Assembly: GCA_041675285.1 (NCBI GenBank)
Contig: JBAYTZ010000002.1
Coordinates: 248,001 to 312,000, forward strand
From: Candidatus Delongbacteria bacterium
GTDB lineage: Bacteria > CAIWAD01
DNA: 64,000 nucleotides
Direction of reading: 5' to 3'
In this document: positions 41,702-51,522 of the stretch, one piece after another
How the letters are laid out: each line of letters opens with the position of its first letter
How positions within the stretch are numbered: the first letter of the stretch is position 1
The notes under the pieces: generated by a model
Database searches by the model: none
The model's input: only the letters and a program-made list of their open reading frames with translations
What the model was told of the DNA's origin: nothing
Position numbers and translations under genes: made by a program

Positions 41702-41706
41702 TTGGC

Positions 41707-42393
41707 ATGACCGAAGCGATGGACGACACCCTCAAGGCCCTCTACCAGCTCGGCGAGGAGCCCGATCCCGCCCACCCGCGCCGCGTGGCGACGGGGGAAC
41801 TGGCCGAGGCGCTGGGCGTCAGCGCGCCCACGGTTTGCTCCATGCTCAAGCGGCTGGCTGCGCTGGAACCGCCGCTGGCGGAAAGCGAGCGTCACGGCGG
41901 CGCGCGCCTGACGGAGGCCGGCCGGCGGCTGGCGCTGGGTGTGCTGCGCCGGCACCGCCTGCTGGAGACCTTTCTGCAGCGCGAGCTGGGCTACGCCTGG
42001 GACGAGGTGCACGAGGAGGCCGACCGGCTGGAGCACGCGGTCAGCGAGCGCTTCTGCGAGGCCCTGGCCCGGCGGCTGGGCGGACCGGCGACGGATCCCC
42101 ACGGGGAGCCCATCCCCGCCTCCGACGGCAGTCTGGAATCGCCCCTTGAGCTTCCGCTCTCCCAGCTGGCCGCTGGCGTGCCGGCCCGCGTGCGCCGGGT
42201 GACCTGCCGGGACGGCGAGTTGCTGCGCTATCTGGCCGCCCGCGGCCTGCAGCCCGGCGCGCGGCTGGTGCTGCTGGCCCGCGAGCCCTTCGGCGGCTCG
42301 CTCAAATTGCGCGTGGAAGAGACGGTGACGGAGCTGGGACCCGCGGCGGGCGCCGTGGTCTTTCTGGCCCTGCCCGACGGGGAGGACGCATGA
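41707..42393 (+). CDS. DtxR/MntR-family metal-dependent regulator
   Basis: 228 residues. The N-terminal winged helix (VATGELAEALGVSAPTVCSMLKRLAAL, residues ~28-54) is followed by a dimerisation and metal-binding domain (LGVLRRHRLLETFLQRELGYAWDEVHEEADRLEHAVSERF, ~79-118, with His, Glu and Cys ligand positions) and an SH3-like FeoA-type C-terminal domain (~155-225). It overlaps the next gene by four bases (ATGA). It presumably represses this metal-uptake operon when Mn or Fe is sufficient, as for MntR, TroR and IdeR. No clear DtxR box was recognised. Confidence 0.92.
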   Translation: MTEAMDDTLKALYQLGEEPDPAHPRRVATGELAEALGVSAPTVCSMLKRLAALEPPLAESERHGGARLTEAGRRLALGVLRRHRLLETFLQRELGYAWDEVHEEADRLEHAVSERFCEALARRLGGPATDPHGEPIPASDGSLESPLELPLSQLAAGVPARVRRVTCRDGELLRYLAARGLQPGARLVLLAREPFGGSLKLRVEETVTELGPAAGAVVFLALPDGEDA

Positions 42394-43303
42394 GACGCGC
42401 CGCCTGGTGGCTGGGCCTGTTGTGGCTGGCCTGGACGGGCTGCGCCCCGGGACGGGACGGCGACGACGGCCGGCTGCGCGTGGTCTGCACCACGGGCATG
42501 ATCACGGACCTGGCCACGCGCGTCGGCGGCGGGCAGATCGTCTGCCAGGGCCTGATGGGCCCTGGCGTGGATCCTCACCTCTACAAGGCCACGGCCGGCG
42601 ACGTGGAGCGCCTGAGCCGCGCCGACCTGGTCCTCTACAATGGCCTGCATCTGGAAGCCCGGCTGGCGGAGGTCTTCGCGCATCTTCCGGGCGCCCGCTC
42701 CGCCGCGCTGGGCGAGCGGCTACCGGGCGCCGCCCCGCTGCTGGGGCCGGACGGGCACGCGCCGGATCCGCACATCTGGTTCGACGTCTCGCTGTGGAGC
42801 CTGGTGGCCCGGCGCATCGGCGAGGAACTGGCCGCCGCGGATTCCGCCAACGCCGCCGGCTATCGAGCCCGGGCCGCGGCCCTGGGGGATTCGCTGCTCG
42901 CGCTGCACGCGGAGATCCTGACCCGCGTGTCCCAGTTGCCGCCGGAGCGACGCCTGCTGGTGACGGCCCACGACGCCTTCCAGTATTTCGGACGCGCCTA
43001 CGGCTTCGAAGTGCGCGGCCTGCAGGGGATCTCCACCGCGGCGGAGGCGGGGGCGCGGGACGTCCAGGCCTTGGCCACCCTGCTGGTGGAGCGGCGCGTG
43101 CCGGCCATCTTCGTCGAGTCCTCCGTGCCGCGGCGCACGCTGGAGGCCGTGCTGGAGGCCGCCCGCGCCCGCGGCGCCCATGTTCGGCTGGGCGGCGAGC
43201 TGTTCTCCGACGCCCTGGGGGACGGCGGCACGCCGGAAGGCACCTATGCCGGCATGGTGCGGCACAATGTGGACACCATCCTCGGCGCCCTGGAGGAGCA
43301 ACC

Positions 43304-43307
<4 letters not shown>
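42390..43307 (+). CDS. Metal ABC transporter substrate-binding lipoprotein
   Basis: Cluster A-I (TroA/MntA/ZnuA-type) binding protein, 305 residues, with a lipobox LAWTGC near residue 18. The four usual ligand regions are visible: GVDPHLYKATAGDVERLSRAD (first His), DPHIWFDVSLW (second His), LLVTAHDAFQYFGRAYGFEV (third) and LFSDALG (Asp). The absence of a long His-rich loop favours Mn/Fe over Zn, but this is weak evidence. It overlaps both neighbours by four bases in one operon. Confidence 0.94.
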
Positions 43308-44067
<760 letters not shown>

Positions 44068-44071
<4 letters not shown>

Positions 44072-44961
44072 TCCAGCTAGACCACATGGCTCGTGTGGTG
44101 CTGACGGGCTGCGCGCTCATCGGCCTGACTGGCGGCGCGCTGGGGACTTTCGTGGTGCTGCGCCGGCAGAGCCTGGTGGGGGACGTGGTCTCCCACGCGG
44201 CCTTGCCGGGCATCGTGCTGGCCTTCTGGCTGACGGGCAGCCGCTCCACGCCGGCTCTGGCCGCCGGGGCGGCCCTGGCGGGGCTGATCGGCATGCTGGC
44301 CGCCAGCTGGATCCTGCGCCGCACGCTGCTGCGCGAGGACGGCGTGCTGGGCCTCGTGCTGTCCTCCTTCTTCGGGCTGGGCCTGATGGGACTGACCTGG
44401 ATCCAGCGCCAGCCCGACGCCGCGCAGGCCGGACTGGACCGCTACCTCTTCGGCAACGCGGCGACCCTGCTGAGCCAGGATCTGGCCTGGATGGCCGGCG
44501 CCGCCCTGCTGGTGGCGGGCACGCTGGCGCTGCTGTGGAAGGAATTCTCGCTGTTGGCCTTCGACGCGGACTTCGCCGCCCAATTGGGCTGGCCCGTGCG
44601 CCAGCTGGACCTGATCCTCACGCTGCTGACGGTGGTGGTGATCGTGCTGGGCCTGCAGACCGTGGGCGTGGTGCTGATGAGCACGCTGCTCATCGCGCCG
44701 GCGGTGGCGGCCCGGCAGTGGACGGACCGTCTGGGGCGGATGACCCTGCTGGCCGGCGGACTGGGTGCCCTGGCCGGCGTGCTGGGCGGCGCGGGCAGCC
44801 TGGCTTTCGCCCGCCTGCCCACGGGACCGGCCATCGTGCTGGCGGCCTCGGGTTTGGTGCTGTTGTCACTGGGGCTGGGAACGCGGGGCGGCTGGCTGTG
44901 GAGCGGGTTGCGCCGGCGGCGGCTGCGGCGGGAAGGTGGGGAGGCGCTGCTCCATGGCTAA
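44068..44961 (+). CDS. Metal ABC transporter permease 1
   Basis: ABC-3 family inner-membrane permease, 297 residues, starting at a GTG that overlaps the ATPase stop. About eight membrane helices are visible, with FVVLRRQSLVGDVVSHAALPGIVLAF near the N terminus (coupling and channel region), LLWKEFSLLAFDADFAAQLG in the middle and the TVGVVLMSTLLIAPAVAARQW helix. It ends with a short basic tail. A second, longer permease follows after an unusual 291-base gap, so the transporter is probably a heterodimer. Confidence 0.95.
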
Positions 44962-45110
44962 GCGGGTGCAGAACGGTCGCGCCGGCCAGACAGAGGGTCC
45001 GCGAGAGTGGCCCGCCGCGGGCGGTCTGTCAGGGGTGAATCGGGTTTTCGCGAGAAATACGGAAGACCCTGGAGGATTCAGCGAACTTTTCCCGGGACCC
45101 CGAGTGCCCC

Positions 45111-45136
45111 GGGTGGGTGGGGGGTCGGTGGGAGGG
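45111..45136 (+). other. G-quadruplex motif in the inter-permease gap
   Basis: On the coding strand, GGGTGGGTGGGGGG is followed by TCGGT and GGGAGGG, so five or more G-tracts are separated by 1-5 base loops. This lies inside the otherwise gene-free 44962-45252 gap, ahead of a small GATTT-TCGG-AAATC hairpin (45145-45158). It could affect translation or readthrough between the two permease genes. No other gene was seen in the gap. Confidence 0.6.
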
Positions 45137-45252
45137 AAACCCTGGATTTTCGGAAATCAGGACTCCCCCTTCGATCTGCATCACCCTTGTCGCCGGCAGG
45201 TATTCGCCCGCCCGGACCGGGCCACGCTGGGCCTCGCTTCCGGAGGCCGGCC

Positions 45253-46422
45253 ATGAGCCCCGCCGCGGAACTGCAGTGGATCGCCGCCGTGGCGGCCCTG
45301 GCCTGTGCCCTGCCCGGGGGCTTCCTCCTGCTGCGCCGCCAGGCCCTGCTCAGCGACGCGCTGAGCCACAGCGTGCTGCTGGGCATCGTGGTGGCCTTCT
45401 TCCTGCTGGGCAGCCTGGATTCCCCCTGGCTGGCGGCAGGCGCCAGCCTGAGCGGCCTGCTGATGGTGCTGCTGGTGGACCTGCTGCAGCGGGGCGGGCG
45501 CGTCAAGGAGGACGCCGCCCTGGGGCTGGTCTTTCCGCTGCTGTTCAGCGTCGCCGTCATCCTGATCAGCCGCTGGGCCGGCCACATCCACCTGGACACG
45601 GACGCCGTGCTGCTGGGCGAACTGGCCTTCGCGCCTTTCCGGCGCCTGGAGTGGCTCGGCCTCGACCTGCCCGTCGCCCTCTGGCAGATGGGCGGCCTGC
45701 TGCTGCTCAACCTGGGCTTTCTGCTGCTCTTCTGGAAAGAGCTGTCGCTCTCGGCCTTCGACTCCCTGCTCGCCGGCAGCCTGGGCTTTCGTCCCGCTCT
45801 GCTGCACACGCTGGAGCTGGGCCTGCTCTCGCTGACCTGCGTGGCGGCCTTCGACGCCGTGGGCTCGGTGCTGGTGGTGGCGCTGATCGTCACGCCCGCC
45901 GTGACGGCGCGACTCCTCAGTGACCGTCTGCCCTCGTACTTTGTCTGGGCCGCGCTGGTGGCCGTGTTGTCGTCGCAACTGGGCTGGCGGCTGGCGGTCT
46001 GGCTGGACGCCAGCATCGCGGGCTCCATGGCCGTGGCCGGGGGTCTGCTGTTCACGGCGGCCCTGCTCTTCTCGCCGCGGCGCGGCTGGGTGGCGGGCCT
46101 GCGTCGCGAGCGCGCCCAGCGGCGGCAGTTCGCGCGCCGCCTGCTGGTCATCCACCTGCACAACCACGAGGGCACGCCGCAGGAGGCGGAGGAATGCCGC
46201 CTCGCCCACTTGAGCGAGCATCTGAACTGGAGCGCGGAGATCGCGCGGGAGCGTGTCGGTCTCTGCCTGGAGAGCGGCTGGGTGAGCCGGGACGGCGAGC
46301 GCTTGAGCTTGACGGCGGCAGGCCGGGCGGCCGCGCAGCAGGCGCTGGAGGAATTGCCCCTGCAGCTGGCCGGCGCGCGCGAGGAAGGCCTGCTCTGCCC
46401 CTGGCCCGCCCCGCGAATCTGA
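45253..46422 (+). CDS. Metal ABC permease 2 fused to a winged-helix domain
   Basis: 389 residues from an ATG with GGAGG 8 bases upstream. Residues 1 to ~280 form an ABC-3 permease (GGFLLLRRQALLSDALSHSVLL, FWKELSLSAFDSLLAGSLG, VGSVLVVALIVTPAVTARLL). Residues ~290-389 add a soluble domain: RRLLVIHLHNHEGTPQEAEE, LAHLSEHLNWSAEIARERVG and VSRDGERLSLTAAGRAAAQQ, which reads as a winged helix like the DNA-binding half of DtxR-type regulators. A standard permease ends near residue 280. The tail may sense or dock a regulator, or act only structurally. Confidence 0.9.
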   Translation: MSPAAELQWIAAVAALACALPGGFLLLRRQALLSDALSHSVLLGIVVAFFLLGSLDSPWLAAGASLSGLLMVLLVDLLQRGGRVKEDAALGLVFPLLFSVAVILISRWAGHIHLDTDAVLLGELAFAPFRRLEWLGLDLPVALWQMGGLLLLNLGFLLLFWKELSLSAFDSLLAGSLGFRPALLHTLELGLLSLTCVAAFDAVGSVLVVALIVTPAVTARLLSDRLPSYFVWAALVAVLSSQLGWRLAVWLDASIAGSMAVAGGLLFTAALLFSPRRGWVAGLRRERAQRRQFARRLLVIHLHNHEGTPQEAEECRLAHLSEHLNWSAEIARERVGLCLESGWVSRDGERLSLTAAGRAAAQQALEELPLQLAGAREEGLLCPWPAPRI

Positions 46423-46448
46423 AGAACACCAACGAGGAGAAACTTCCC

Positions 46449-47423
46449 ATGGAGATGAGTTACCGGCCCCTGGGCCGCTGCGGCACCAAGGTCAGCACCT
46501 TCGGGCTGGGCGGCTGGACCACGTTCGGCGGCTCGCTCAAGGAGCAGGCGCTGGTGGATCGTCTGCTGGCCCTGGCCTTCGAGCGCGGCGTGAATTTTTT
46601 CGACACGGCGGACATCTACGCCAAGGGCGCCTGTGAGCTGTCCATGGGCCAGGCCTTGGCCAGCCTGCCGCGCCACCGGCTGGTGCTGGCCTCCAAACTC
46701 TTCTGGCCCATGAGCGCGGATCCCAACGATCGCGGCCTCTCGCGCAAGCACATCCTGGAGTCCGTGGAGAAGAGCCTCAAGCGCCTGGGCACGGACTACC
46801 TGGACATCTACTTCTGCCACCGCTTCGACAGCGAAACTCCCGTGCTGGAGACCGTGCGCGCCATGGACGACCTGGTGCGGCAGGGCAAGATCCTCTACTG
46901 GGGCACCAGCGAGTGGAGCGGCGGGCGGATCCGCGAGGCGCACCGCCTGGCCGCGGAGTGGCGCTGTCACGGGCCGCAGGTGGAGCAGCCCCAGCACTCG
47001 CTGCTGGCGCGCGGCCGTTTCGAGCACGACGTCCTGCCCGCCTGCCTGGAGTTGGGGATGGGCAGCGTGCTCTGGAGTCCGCTGGCCAGCGGCCTGCTGA
47101 GCGGAAAGTATGACGACGGGATTCCGGCCGGCAGCCGGCTGGACAACCCTGGCTTCGAGTGGCTGAAGAACACCCTTCTCAAGCCCGACACCCTGGAGCG
47201 CGTGCGGCGCTTCGGCGCGGTCTGCGCCGGGCGCGGCCTCTCGCGCAGCCAGGTGGCGCTGGCCTGGGCGGCGGACCGCTTCGGCGTCTCCAGCGTGATC
47301 CTGGGCGCCACCAGCGAAGCCCAACTGCTGGAGAATCTCGCCGCGCTGGAACTTCAGCTGGACGGCGGGCTGCGCGCTGAGCTGGACGCCATCTTCCCGG
47401 ACACCCTGCAGGCCACCGATTGA
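46449..47423 (+). CDS. Aldo/keto reductase, KCNAB/YghZ-like
   Basis: NAD(P)H-dependent (alpha/beta)8 oxidoreductase, 324 residues. The catalytic tetrad is present: Asp in NFFDTADIYAKG with the Tyr of the same motif, Lys in LVLASKLFWP, His in DIYFCHRFD. The segment QVEQPQHSLLARGRFEHDVL and the C-terminal SQVALAWAADRFGVSSVILG are typical of the voltage-channel beta-subunit-like subgroup. GAGGAGAAA precedes the ATG. It starts 26 bases after the permease gene and overlaps the next gene. The substrate is unknown. Confidence 0.93.
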   Translation: MEMSYRPLGRCGTKVSTFGLGGWTTFGGSLKEQALVDRLLALAFERGVNFFDTADIYAKGACELSMGQALASLPRHRLVLASKLFWPMSADPNDRGLSRKHILESVEKSLKRLGTDYLDIYFCHRFDSETPVLETVRAMDDLVRQGKILYWGTSEWSGGRIREAHRLAAEWRCHGPQVEQPQHSLLARGRFEHDVLPACLELGMGSVLWSPLASGLLSGKYDDGIPAGSRLDNPGFEWLKNTLLKPDTLERVRRFGAVCAGRGLSRSQVALAWAADRFGVSSVILGATSEAQLLENLAALELQLDGGLRAELDAIFPDTLQATD

Positions 47424-48367
47424 ACGCGTTGACGGCCCTGCTTTCCGAGAGCCTGGACTACGCCGGACTCTTCCCGCCGGCGGCCCTGCCCATGGCCGAG
47501 GCCTGGCGCGAGTTCCGCCGCCAGCTGACCATGGGGGAGCGCTGGTTGCTGGGCGGCTTCGTCTGCCCGGCCGCGCGCCTGGAGGAGTTGGCGGTCTGCG
47601 TGGAGGCGGACGACGGGCCGCTGCCGCTGGTGCTGCTGGCGGCCCGTCCGGACGGCCCGGACGGGGGCGCACGCTTGGCGGAGGACCAGGCGCGCTGGCG
47701 GGCCTTCGAAGGCCGCTTTCCCGATCGCGCCCAGCTGCGGGGCTGGGAAATTCGCCTGCCGGACGTGGCGGCGGAGGGGCTGGAGTCGCTGCTGGCCGTG
47801 GGTGCTGAGCAACTACCCGGCGAGTGTCCGCTGTTCTGGGAGCCAGATCCCGCCTGGGACGAGGAGCGGCTGGAGGGCCTGGGCCAGGCCCTGGCCGCTC
47901 AGCGCCTTGTCTCACGCCGGCACGGCTACAAGCTGCGCTGCGGCGGCACCCGGGCGGAGGACTTCCCCTCCGTCCCGCGCGTGGCCTGGGTGCTGGGGCT
48001 GGTGCGGCGCCACGAGCTGCCGCTCAAGCTCACGGCCGGGCTGCACCATCCGCTGCGCCACTACCGCCCGGAGCCGGGCGTCTGGATGCACGGCTTTCTC
48101 AATGTCTACCTGGCCGCCTTGGCCGCCCGCAGCCACGGTCTGGAGTCCCGCGACCTGGAGGCGATCCTGGGCGAGACGCGCGCCGACGCCTTTCGCCAGC
48201 GGCCGGACCGGCTGTCCTGGCGCGAGCTGACCGTGGATATCGTTGAAATTCGCGAGAGCCGGGCCTGGTTGGCCGGCCTTGGCAGTTGCAGCGTGGACGA
48301 GCCCGTGGCCGATCTGCAGGCCCTGGGCTGGCTGCCGCGCAGTTCCACAGAATCGGAGGGAACATGA
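47420..48367 (+). CDS. Conserved protein of unknown function next to fahA
   Basis: I do not recognise a named domain. The start is a TTG overlapping the reductase stop (TTGA), giving 315 residues with no signal peptide or membrane segment, so it is probably cytosolic. Notable stretches are LLSESLDYAGLFPPAALPMAE, GFVCPAARLEEL, KLRCGGTRAEDFPSVPRVAW, LKLTAGLHHPLRHY and WMHGFLNVYLAALAARSHGL; the central GLHHPLRHY with a downstream HGFLN looks like a conserved active or metal site. It overlaps fahA by four bases, so a link to aromatic amino acid catabolism is likely but unproven. Confidence 0.8.
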   Translation: MNALTALLSESLDYAGLFPPAALPMAEAWREFRRQLTMGERWLLGGFVCPAARLEELAVCVEADDGPLPLVLLAARPDGPDGGARLAEDQARWRAFEGRFPDRAQLRGWEIRLPDVAAEGLESLLAVGAEQLPGECPLFWEPDPAWDEERLEGLGQALAAQRLVSRRHGYKLRCGGTRAEDFPSVPRVAWVLGLVRRHELPLKLTAGLHHPLRHYRPEPGVWMHGFLNVYLAALAARSHGLESRDLEAILGETRADAFRQRPDRLSWRELTVDIVEIRESRAWLAGLGSCSVDEPVADLQALGWLPRSSTESEGT

Positions 48368-49671
48368 CCCCGCTACCGCTGGATGAGCAGCGCTCCTTCG
48401 TGGACGGCGCTCAGGAGACGGACTTTCCGATCCAGAACCTGCCCTACGGCGTGTTCCGGCCGGCGCCGGACGGCAGCCTGCTGGGCGCCCTGCCCCGGGT
48501 GGGCGTGGCCATCGGCGACCAGGTGCTGGACCTGGCCATCCTTGAGGAGGCCGGCCTGCTGGACGGCGTGCGCATGCACGGGATGCGGATCTTCGCCCGG
48601 GACGGACTCAACGCGCTGATGGCCGAGGGCCCGGCGGTCTGGAGGGCGCTGCGGGCCCGACTGACGGAGCTGCTGGACGAGCGCAACCCCGCGCTGCGCG
48701 AACGTCAGGGTGTGCGGGATGCCGCCTTGCGCCCCCTGTCCGCCGTCACTCTGGAGCTGCCCGCGCGCATCGGCGACTACACCGACTTCTACGCCTCGCG
48801 CCAGCACGCCACCAACGTGGGCGTGATGTTCCGAGGCAAGGAAAACGCGCTGCTGCCCAACTGGCTGCACCTACCGGTGGGCTACCACGGCCGGGCCAGC
48901 TCCGTCGTGCTGAGCGGCACGCCCGTCCGCCGGCCCCTGGGACAAACCGAGCGGCCCGAGGGCGGCGCGCCGCAGTTCGGGGCCAGTCGCCAACTGGACA
49001 TCGAGCTCGAGGCAGGCTTCTTCGTGGGGCCAGGCAACGCCCTGGGCGAGGCCGTACCCCTGGCGGACGCCCGTGGCCAGCTCTTCGGCATGGTGCTGGT
49101 GAACGACTGGTCTGCGCGCGACATCCAAAAGTGGGAGTACCAGCCGCTGGGCCCTTTCCTGGCCAAGAATTTCGCCACCACCATCTCGCCCTGGGTGGTG
49201 CCGCTGGAAGCGCTGGAGCCCTTCCGCTGCGCCGGTCCGGAGCAGGACGATCCGGCGCCGCTGCCCTACCTGCGCCAGGCCGGCCCGCGCCTCTGGGATG
49301 TGGAACTGGAGGTCTGGCTGCGCACAGCCCGGGCGGCGGAGCCCGTCCGGATCGCGGCCAGCAATCTGCGACACCTCTACTGGGGTCCGGAACAGATGCT
49401 GACGCATCACACGGTGACCGGCTGCAACCTGCGTCCGGGGGATCTGCTGGCCACGGGCACCATCTCCGGCCCGGAGAAGGAGTCCTACGGCAGCCTGCTG
49501 GAGCTGTCCTGGCGCGGCAGCGAGCCTTTGCAGCTGCCGGATGGCGAGAACCGCGCCTTCCTGGAGGACGGGGACACAGTCGTGATCCGCGGGCGTGCCC
49601 AGGGCCAGGGCTGGCACATCGGCTTCGGCGAGGCCCGGGGAACCATCCTGCCTGCCCGCCCGTTGGAGTGA
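48364..49671 (+). CDS. fahA: Fumarylacetoacetase
   Basis: Last step of tyrosine and homogentisate degradation: fumarylacetoacetate to fumarate and acetoacetate. The 435-residue product keeps the known residues of mouse FAH by alignment of motifs: Asp141 and His148 in TDFYASRQHATNVG, Glu214 and Glu216 in DIELEAGFF, and Asp248, Arg252, Gln255 and Lys268 in NDWSARDIQKWEYQPLGPF and LAKNF. GGAGG lies 4 bases before the ATG, which overlaps the unknown upstream gene. Other pathway genes (hmgA, hppD) are not in the window. Confidence 0.97.
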   Translation: MTPLPLDEQRSFVDGAQETDFPIQNLPYGVFRPAPDGSLLGALPRVGVAIGDQVLDLAILEEAGLLDGVRMHGMRIFARDGLNALMAEGPAVWRALRARLTELLDERNPALRERQGVRDAALRPLSAVTLELPARIGDYTDFYASRQHATNVGVMFRGKENALLPNWLHLPVGYHGRASSVVLSGTPVRRPLGQTERPEGGAPQFGASRQLDIELEAGFFVGPGNALGEAVPLADARGQLFGMVLVNDWSARDIQKWEYQPLGPFLAKNFATTISPWVVPLEALEPFRCAGPEQDDPAPLPYLRQAGPRLWDVELEVWLRTARAAEPVRIAASNLRHLYWGPEQMLTHHTVTGCNLRPGDLLATGTISGPEKESYGSLLELSWRGSEPLQLPDGENRAFLEDGDTVVIRGRAQGQGWHIGFGEARGTILPARPLE

Positions 49672-49676
49672 CTTCA

Positions 49677-49705
49677 TTGCGAATGGTCCATACGAGTACT
49701 ATTGT
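49677..49705 (+). promoter_or_regulatory. Predicted promoter of the metal-efflux cluster
   Basis: TTGCGA (49677-49682), a 17-base spacer and TATTGT (49700-49705), just after the fahA stop and upstream of the Cys-rich protein gene. The spacer contains ACGAGTACT but no long dyad of the MerR/CueR type, whose promoters usually have 19-20-base spacers. Confidence 0.45.
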
Positions 49706-49757
49706 GTGCGGCCCATTCCATTCAACCGAGAGTAGGGAGACAGACATCACACGGGTC

Positions 49758-50120
49758 ATGCACAGCCGCTTGGTAGCCGGCAGCGCAGCAGGAATGCAAC
49801 GGGGATTGCGGAAATCCTTGGTGCTGGCGCTGTTGTTTTTGCTGTGCGCTCAGTGGCTGTCGCTGGTGCCTCTAGTGATGAACGGGATCTCGGCCAACTC
49901 ACATGAAGCTGTCGCGGAGTGTTCCTCCGAGGCCTGTGACGATTTGACAAGTCACTCCTGCGGATGCCTGGGCTGTCCAGTCCACGCTGGCAGCTTGGTG
50001 CTCCTCGACCGGGCGAACCACCCGGGCCCACCGGCCAGCGTACCCTTGGCTTGGCATATCGATGCTTCGTTGTGCATTCATCGCTTGGATGACTCCGTCT
50101 TCCGTCCGCCCTGCGCCTAA
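49758..50120 (+). CDS. Small Cys/His-rich protein at head of efflux operon
   Basis: 120 residues from an ATG at 49758; an internal ATG at 49794 is an alternative and neither has a strong ribosome site. A hydrophobic segment (LVLALLFLLCAQWLSLVPLV) is followed by a cysteine-rich stretch, AVAECSSEACDDLTSHSCGC with LGCPVHAG, then a hydrophilic C terminus. Short proteins of this design (DUF2946-like) often stand before CusC/CzcC genes and are thought to bind the exported metal in the periplasm. The A+T content is slightly higher than in neighbouring genes. Confidence 0.68.
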   Translation: MHSRLVAGSAAGMQRGLRKSLVLALLFLLCAQWLSLVPLVMNGISANSHEAVAECSSEACDDLTSHSCGCLGCPVHAGSLVLLDRANHPGPPASVPLAWHIDASLCIHRLDDSVFRPPCA

Positions 50121-50214
50121 ACCCCTTCCACATCACTTGTGAAGCGCTCGCACGCCCCTGGGCGTCTTGGAGCGTGGACTGATTCCCTTCATCGACAGCA
50201 AGGATGGATCTTCA

Positions 50215-51522
50215 ATGCAACGACATGTGATGCAAACGCCGGCGGTTGGGCCGTGGCGGCCGCTGTTCTGGCTGCTGGCCCTGCTGGCCTGCGGACTGCC
50301 GGGGAACGCCCCCCGGGCCGCGGAAGCGGGACAGGATCCGGGCGGAACGGCCGGCCCGGCGGATACGCTGCGCCTGAGCTGGACCGACTTTCAATCGAAT
50401 CGTGCGCGGCACCCGCGCCTGGCGGAGGCCCGGGCCGCGATCCGGGAGGCGGAGGGTGCGACCCGCGCGGCGCGCGCCCTGCCCAATCCCAGCTGGGAGG
50501 CACGCGTCCTGAGCGTGGATCCGCTGGGCGGAGGCGATCCCGCTCGCGAGGACGAGTGGTCTGTGAGCGTCCCCGTGGACTGGCTCTGGACCCGGCCCGG
50601 CGCCGTGAAGGCCGCCCGAGCGACAAAGGCCCAGGCGGAGGCCGAGGCCCGATTGGTGGAGCAGGCCGTGCAGATGGAAGCCGGCGCGGTCTTCTGGGGC
50701 CTGGTGCGCGACCAAGCCTTGGTGGAATCCCTGGATGAGCTGAGCCACCAGCTGCAGGACCTGCGGCAGGCGGTGGAGACCCGGGTGCGCGTAGGTGAAG
50801 CGCGGCCGGTGGAGGCGACCCGCGCCCGGGTGGAGGCCCTGCAGGCTGAGCTGGAGGCTGCGGCCGCCCTGCGCTCACTGGCCCTGAGCCGCGAGCAGTT
50901 CGCCCGCTGGCTGCCGGCGGGGGAGCGGCGCGTGCCGCTGGCGATGGCCGCGCTTGAGACATTGGTCGCCACCCCGGAGCCCGGGGCCGGTGGAGCCCTG
51001 CCGGACCATCCGCTGCTGCAGGCGGCCCGGGCCCGAGTCGGGGCCCAGCGCGGCGCCCTGGCCGTGGAACGCGGGCGGATCCTGCCCAAGCTCGAACTGC
51101 TGGCCAGCCTGGAGCGGGCCGATGACCGTCGCAGTACGGGGGCGGGCCTGGCCGTGGAGCTGCCCCTGTTCAACTGGAACCGCGGTCCGATCCAGCAGGC
51201 CCATGCGCGTCTGGACGCGGCGGAGGCGGGCCTGGAGACGGAGCGCCGCCGCTGGGCGGACGAGCGGGCGGCGGCCCTGGCGGCCTGCGAGTCGAGCCGG
51301 GAAGAGGCCCGCGCCTACCGGGAACAGATTCTACCCCAGGCCGAGGAGGCCGCCCGCGTGCTGACCCACAGTTGGCGGGTGGGGGAGTCCAACCTCTTCG
51401 AATTGATTGACGCCCGCCGCACCCTGGCGGCCACCCGCCGGCAGGCCATCCTGGTGTACTGCCAGGCCCAGCTGGACGGCTTGCGCCTCGAGATCCTGCT
51501 TGAGAAGGAGACGAACAAATGA
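50215..51522 (+). CDS. Outer-membrane efflux channel, CusC/CzcC type
   Basis: TolC-family outer-membrane factor, 435 residues from the ATG at 50215 with AAGGA 10 bases upstream. A signal peptide (LFWLLALLACGLPGNAPRAAEA) precedes long amphipathic helices with heptad character (HPRLAEARAAIREAEGATRA, VEATRARVEALQAELEAAAA) and the internal repeat HPLLQAARARVGAQRGALAV; LAVELPLFNWNRGPIQQA matches the beta-strand signature LPLFNWNRG. Its stop overlaps the adaptor start (ATGA). It forms the exit duct of a tripartite RND heavy-metal pump. Confidence 0.93.
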   Translation: MQRHVMQTPAVGPWRPLFWLLALLACGLPGNAPRAAEAGQDPGGTAGPADTLRLSWTDFQSNRARHPRLAEARAAIREAEGATRAARALPNPSWEARVLSVDPLGGGDPAREDEWSVSVPVDWLWTRPGAVKAARATKAQAEAEARLVEQAVQMEAGAVFWGLVRDQALVESLDELSHQLQDLRQAVETRVRVGEARPVEATRARVEALQAELEAAAALRSLALSREQFARWLPAGERRVPLAMAALETLVATPEPGAGGALPDHPLLQAARARVGAQRGALAVERGRILPKLELLASLERADDRRSTGAGLAVELPLFNWNRGPIQQAHARLDAAEAGLETERRRWADERAAALAACESSREEARAYREQILPQAEEAARVLTHSWRVGESNLFELIDARRTLAATRRQAILVYCQAQLDGLRLEILLEKETNK

